Below, piece after piece: positions 21,749 through 22,698 of a stretch of DNA of 22,698 nucleotides. How positions within the stretch are numbered: the stretch's first letter is position 1; each line of letters opens with the position of its first letter. The translations under genes were made by a program, and so were the position numbers. The notes below the pieces were generated by a model. It ran no database searches and was not told the DNA's origin. It saw only the letters and a list, made by a program, of their open reading frames with translations. Source of the stretch: a virus; IMG/VR virus record IMGVR_UViG_3300032722_000132, positions 1-22,698 of that record. One strand, given 5' to 3'.

Positions 21749-22698
21749 TTAATTATATACTTTTTTCTTTCTAAGCTCAATTTTTAATCTGTTCGATTGT
21801 CTAGCGTCTATAATACTCTTAATAACAAATAGCTTGCCGTATTCTTGTACTGCACTAGCTACGTCTTTGTGCTTGTCTTGCCATACCGGAAAACTAACAC
21901 TCCACCCGTATTCCAATGCCTTGTCTACTAGATTGGCGCCGGCCTTGTCGGCATCAGGTACAACAATAACTTCACGACCCAAGCTGTCGATAATGTCTGC
22001 TTGTATTTCACTACACTCATTGCCTAAGATAGCAACACCATCTACAGCCATGGCATCAAACGGGCCTTCGACTACAATAACAAATTTACTATCTCGATGT
22101 TGATTGTCTGTGTTGAATACATAGTTACCTTCGTGACTGTTGTGGTACTTGGGCTTTACATCTTCTGCAAAGGTACGAGCTGTATAACCAATAATTTGAT
22201 TTTTCCATGTAAATGGAACAATCACACGTTTATTCATGTTATGTGCCGTATCGGGTGTCCAGTAGAAATGATATTTATTTAAATCTATTTTTCTATCGTT
22301 AACATATACCACAGCAGCCACGAATTCTAGTGGCATGTTTGTAAAGTCTTGGAGCCGATACATTAAACCAAGTTCTTCTAAGTTACTAGCATCTGGCGGC
22401 AAAGGCCTTGCTTTAAACTTTATTTCTTCTTGTTCAATTACTTCTACTAGTTGTTCGGGTGCTATCAAGTCCTTAACACGGATAGCATCAATGACCAAGC
22501 GTTGGACTGTGCCATCATCTGCACCTAACCATGACAATAGTTTGCGAAACTTATATGTTAAATGACGACCCGGGACATAGCTGGCCTTAAATTGGCAATT
22601 GAAGCAATGGTACGAGACACCACCATCTGCGTTCATAACTAGACCGCCACGACCACGTGTGTCTGCCGATTCACCGTTGTGTTGACAGCAAACGCCGT
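21749..22698 (-). CDS. gp61: DNA primase, Toprim type (T4 gp61-like), 5' end beyond the window
   Basis: The open frame runs to the window edge. Its visible N-terminal part is a zinc ribbon: VCCQHNGES upstream of YHCFNCQFK. A Toprim domain follows with VVEGPFDAMA (catalytic Glu) and VVPDADKAG (the DxD metal pair). An internal ATG at 22636 is not the start because it lies inside the zinc-binding module. The enzyme makes RNA primers for lagging-strand synthesis with gp41. It ends 2 bases before the helicase start. Confidence 0.94.
   Translation of the reverse strand, partial: GVCCQHNGESADTRGRGGLVMNADGGVSYHCFNCQFKASYVPGRHLTYKFRKLLSWLGADDGTVQRLVIDAIRVKDLIAPEQLVEVIEQEEIKFKARPLPPDASNLEELGLMYRLQDFTNMPLEFVAAVVYVNDRKIDLNKYHFYWTPDTAHNMNKRVIVPFTWKNQIIGYTARTFAEDVKPKYHNSHEGNYVFNTDNQHRDSKFVIVVEGPFDAMAVDGVAILGNECSEIQADIIDSLGREVIVVPDADKAGANLVDKALEYGWSVSFPVWQDKHKDVASAVQEYGKLFVIKSIIDARQSNRLKIELRKKKVYN

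Noticed and set aside
1-22698. tRNA genes or CRISPR arrays
   Set aside because: No cloverleaf with a T-loop motif and no regularly spaced direct repeats were seen by eye; a covariance search would settle tRNAs.

Overview
The window looks like a stretch of a T4-like (myovirus-type) tailed phage genome. The evidence is a gp41-type DnaB-family helicase beside a gp61-type Toprim primase, a class Ia ribonucleotide reductase (nrdA and nrdB) with a glutaredoxin and a free-standing HNH endonuclease wedged between the subunits, repeated late-promoter boxes of the T4 type (xxTAAATA, twice the perfect TATAAATA), and densely packed genes with ATGA or TAATG overlaps. Almost all genes are on the minus strand. 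Only an SGNH-hydrolase-like gene (7278-8015) and a radical SAM gene (18249-19271) are on plus. The AT-rich sequence and gene set suggest an aquatic proteobacterial host, but the host cannot be fixed from the sequence. No tRNA gene, CRISPR array or insertion sequence was seen, and no gap over 300 bases lacks a gene.

Layout from high to low coordinates, the main direction of transcription: primase (cut by the window end) and helicase, followed by a translationally coupled twitch-type radical SAM gene that meets a plus-strand paralogue tail to tail. A late operon then starts at a perfect late promoter (18195-18202). It holds a small conserved protein, an Ala/Pro/Gln-rich protein, a Pol-beta-type nucleotidyltransferase, a GNAT plus Pol-beta nucleotidyltransferase fusion, and a KxDG ligase-like protein. 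Next is a probable abundant virion protein with its own perfect promoter and terminator (13430-13927). A run of small late genes follows (12982-13410 down to 11925), then two probable head or internal proteins (10748-11888).

At 10689 a host-like sigma70 promoter begins a different block: two secreted proline-rich proteins, a 41-codon gene that appears frameshifted, an IscU scaffold gene interrupted exactly after its first active-site cysteine, a four-cysteine small protein, IscA, and a glycosyltransferase-like protein. The SGNH-like gene converges on the last of these. A PD-(D/E)XK nuclease, a third radical SAM protein, a tail-fibre-like protein with an Mtd-type N-terminus and an unknown protein lead into nrdA, the HNH gene, nrdB and glutaredoxin.

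Two ideas stand out. First, at least four late proteins begin with a short amphipathic N-terminus ending in [I/L]-x-E, closely resembling the T4 capsid-targeting sequence and the gp21 prohead-protease cleavage rule. Two of the clear cases carry nucleotidyltransferase or ligase-like domains, so this may be a capsid-packaged, co-injected nucleic-acid modification or repair cassette. Second, three radical SAM enzymes share the window with phage-encoded Fe-S assembly proteins (IscU, IscA), suggesting a phage that builds iron-sulfur clusters for its own enzymes, although its IscU reading frame is broken or split in this sequence.
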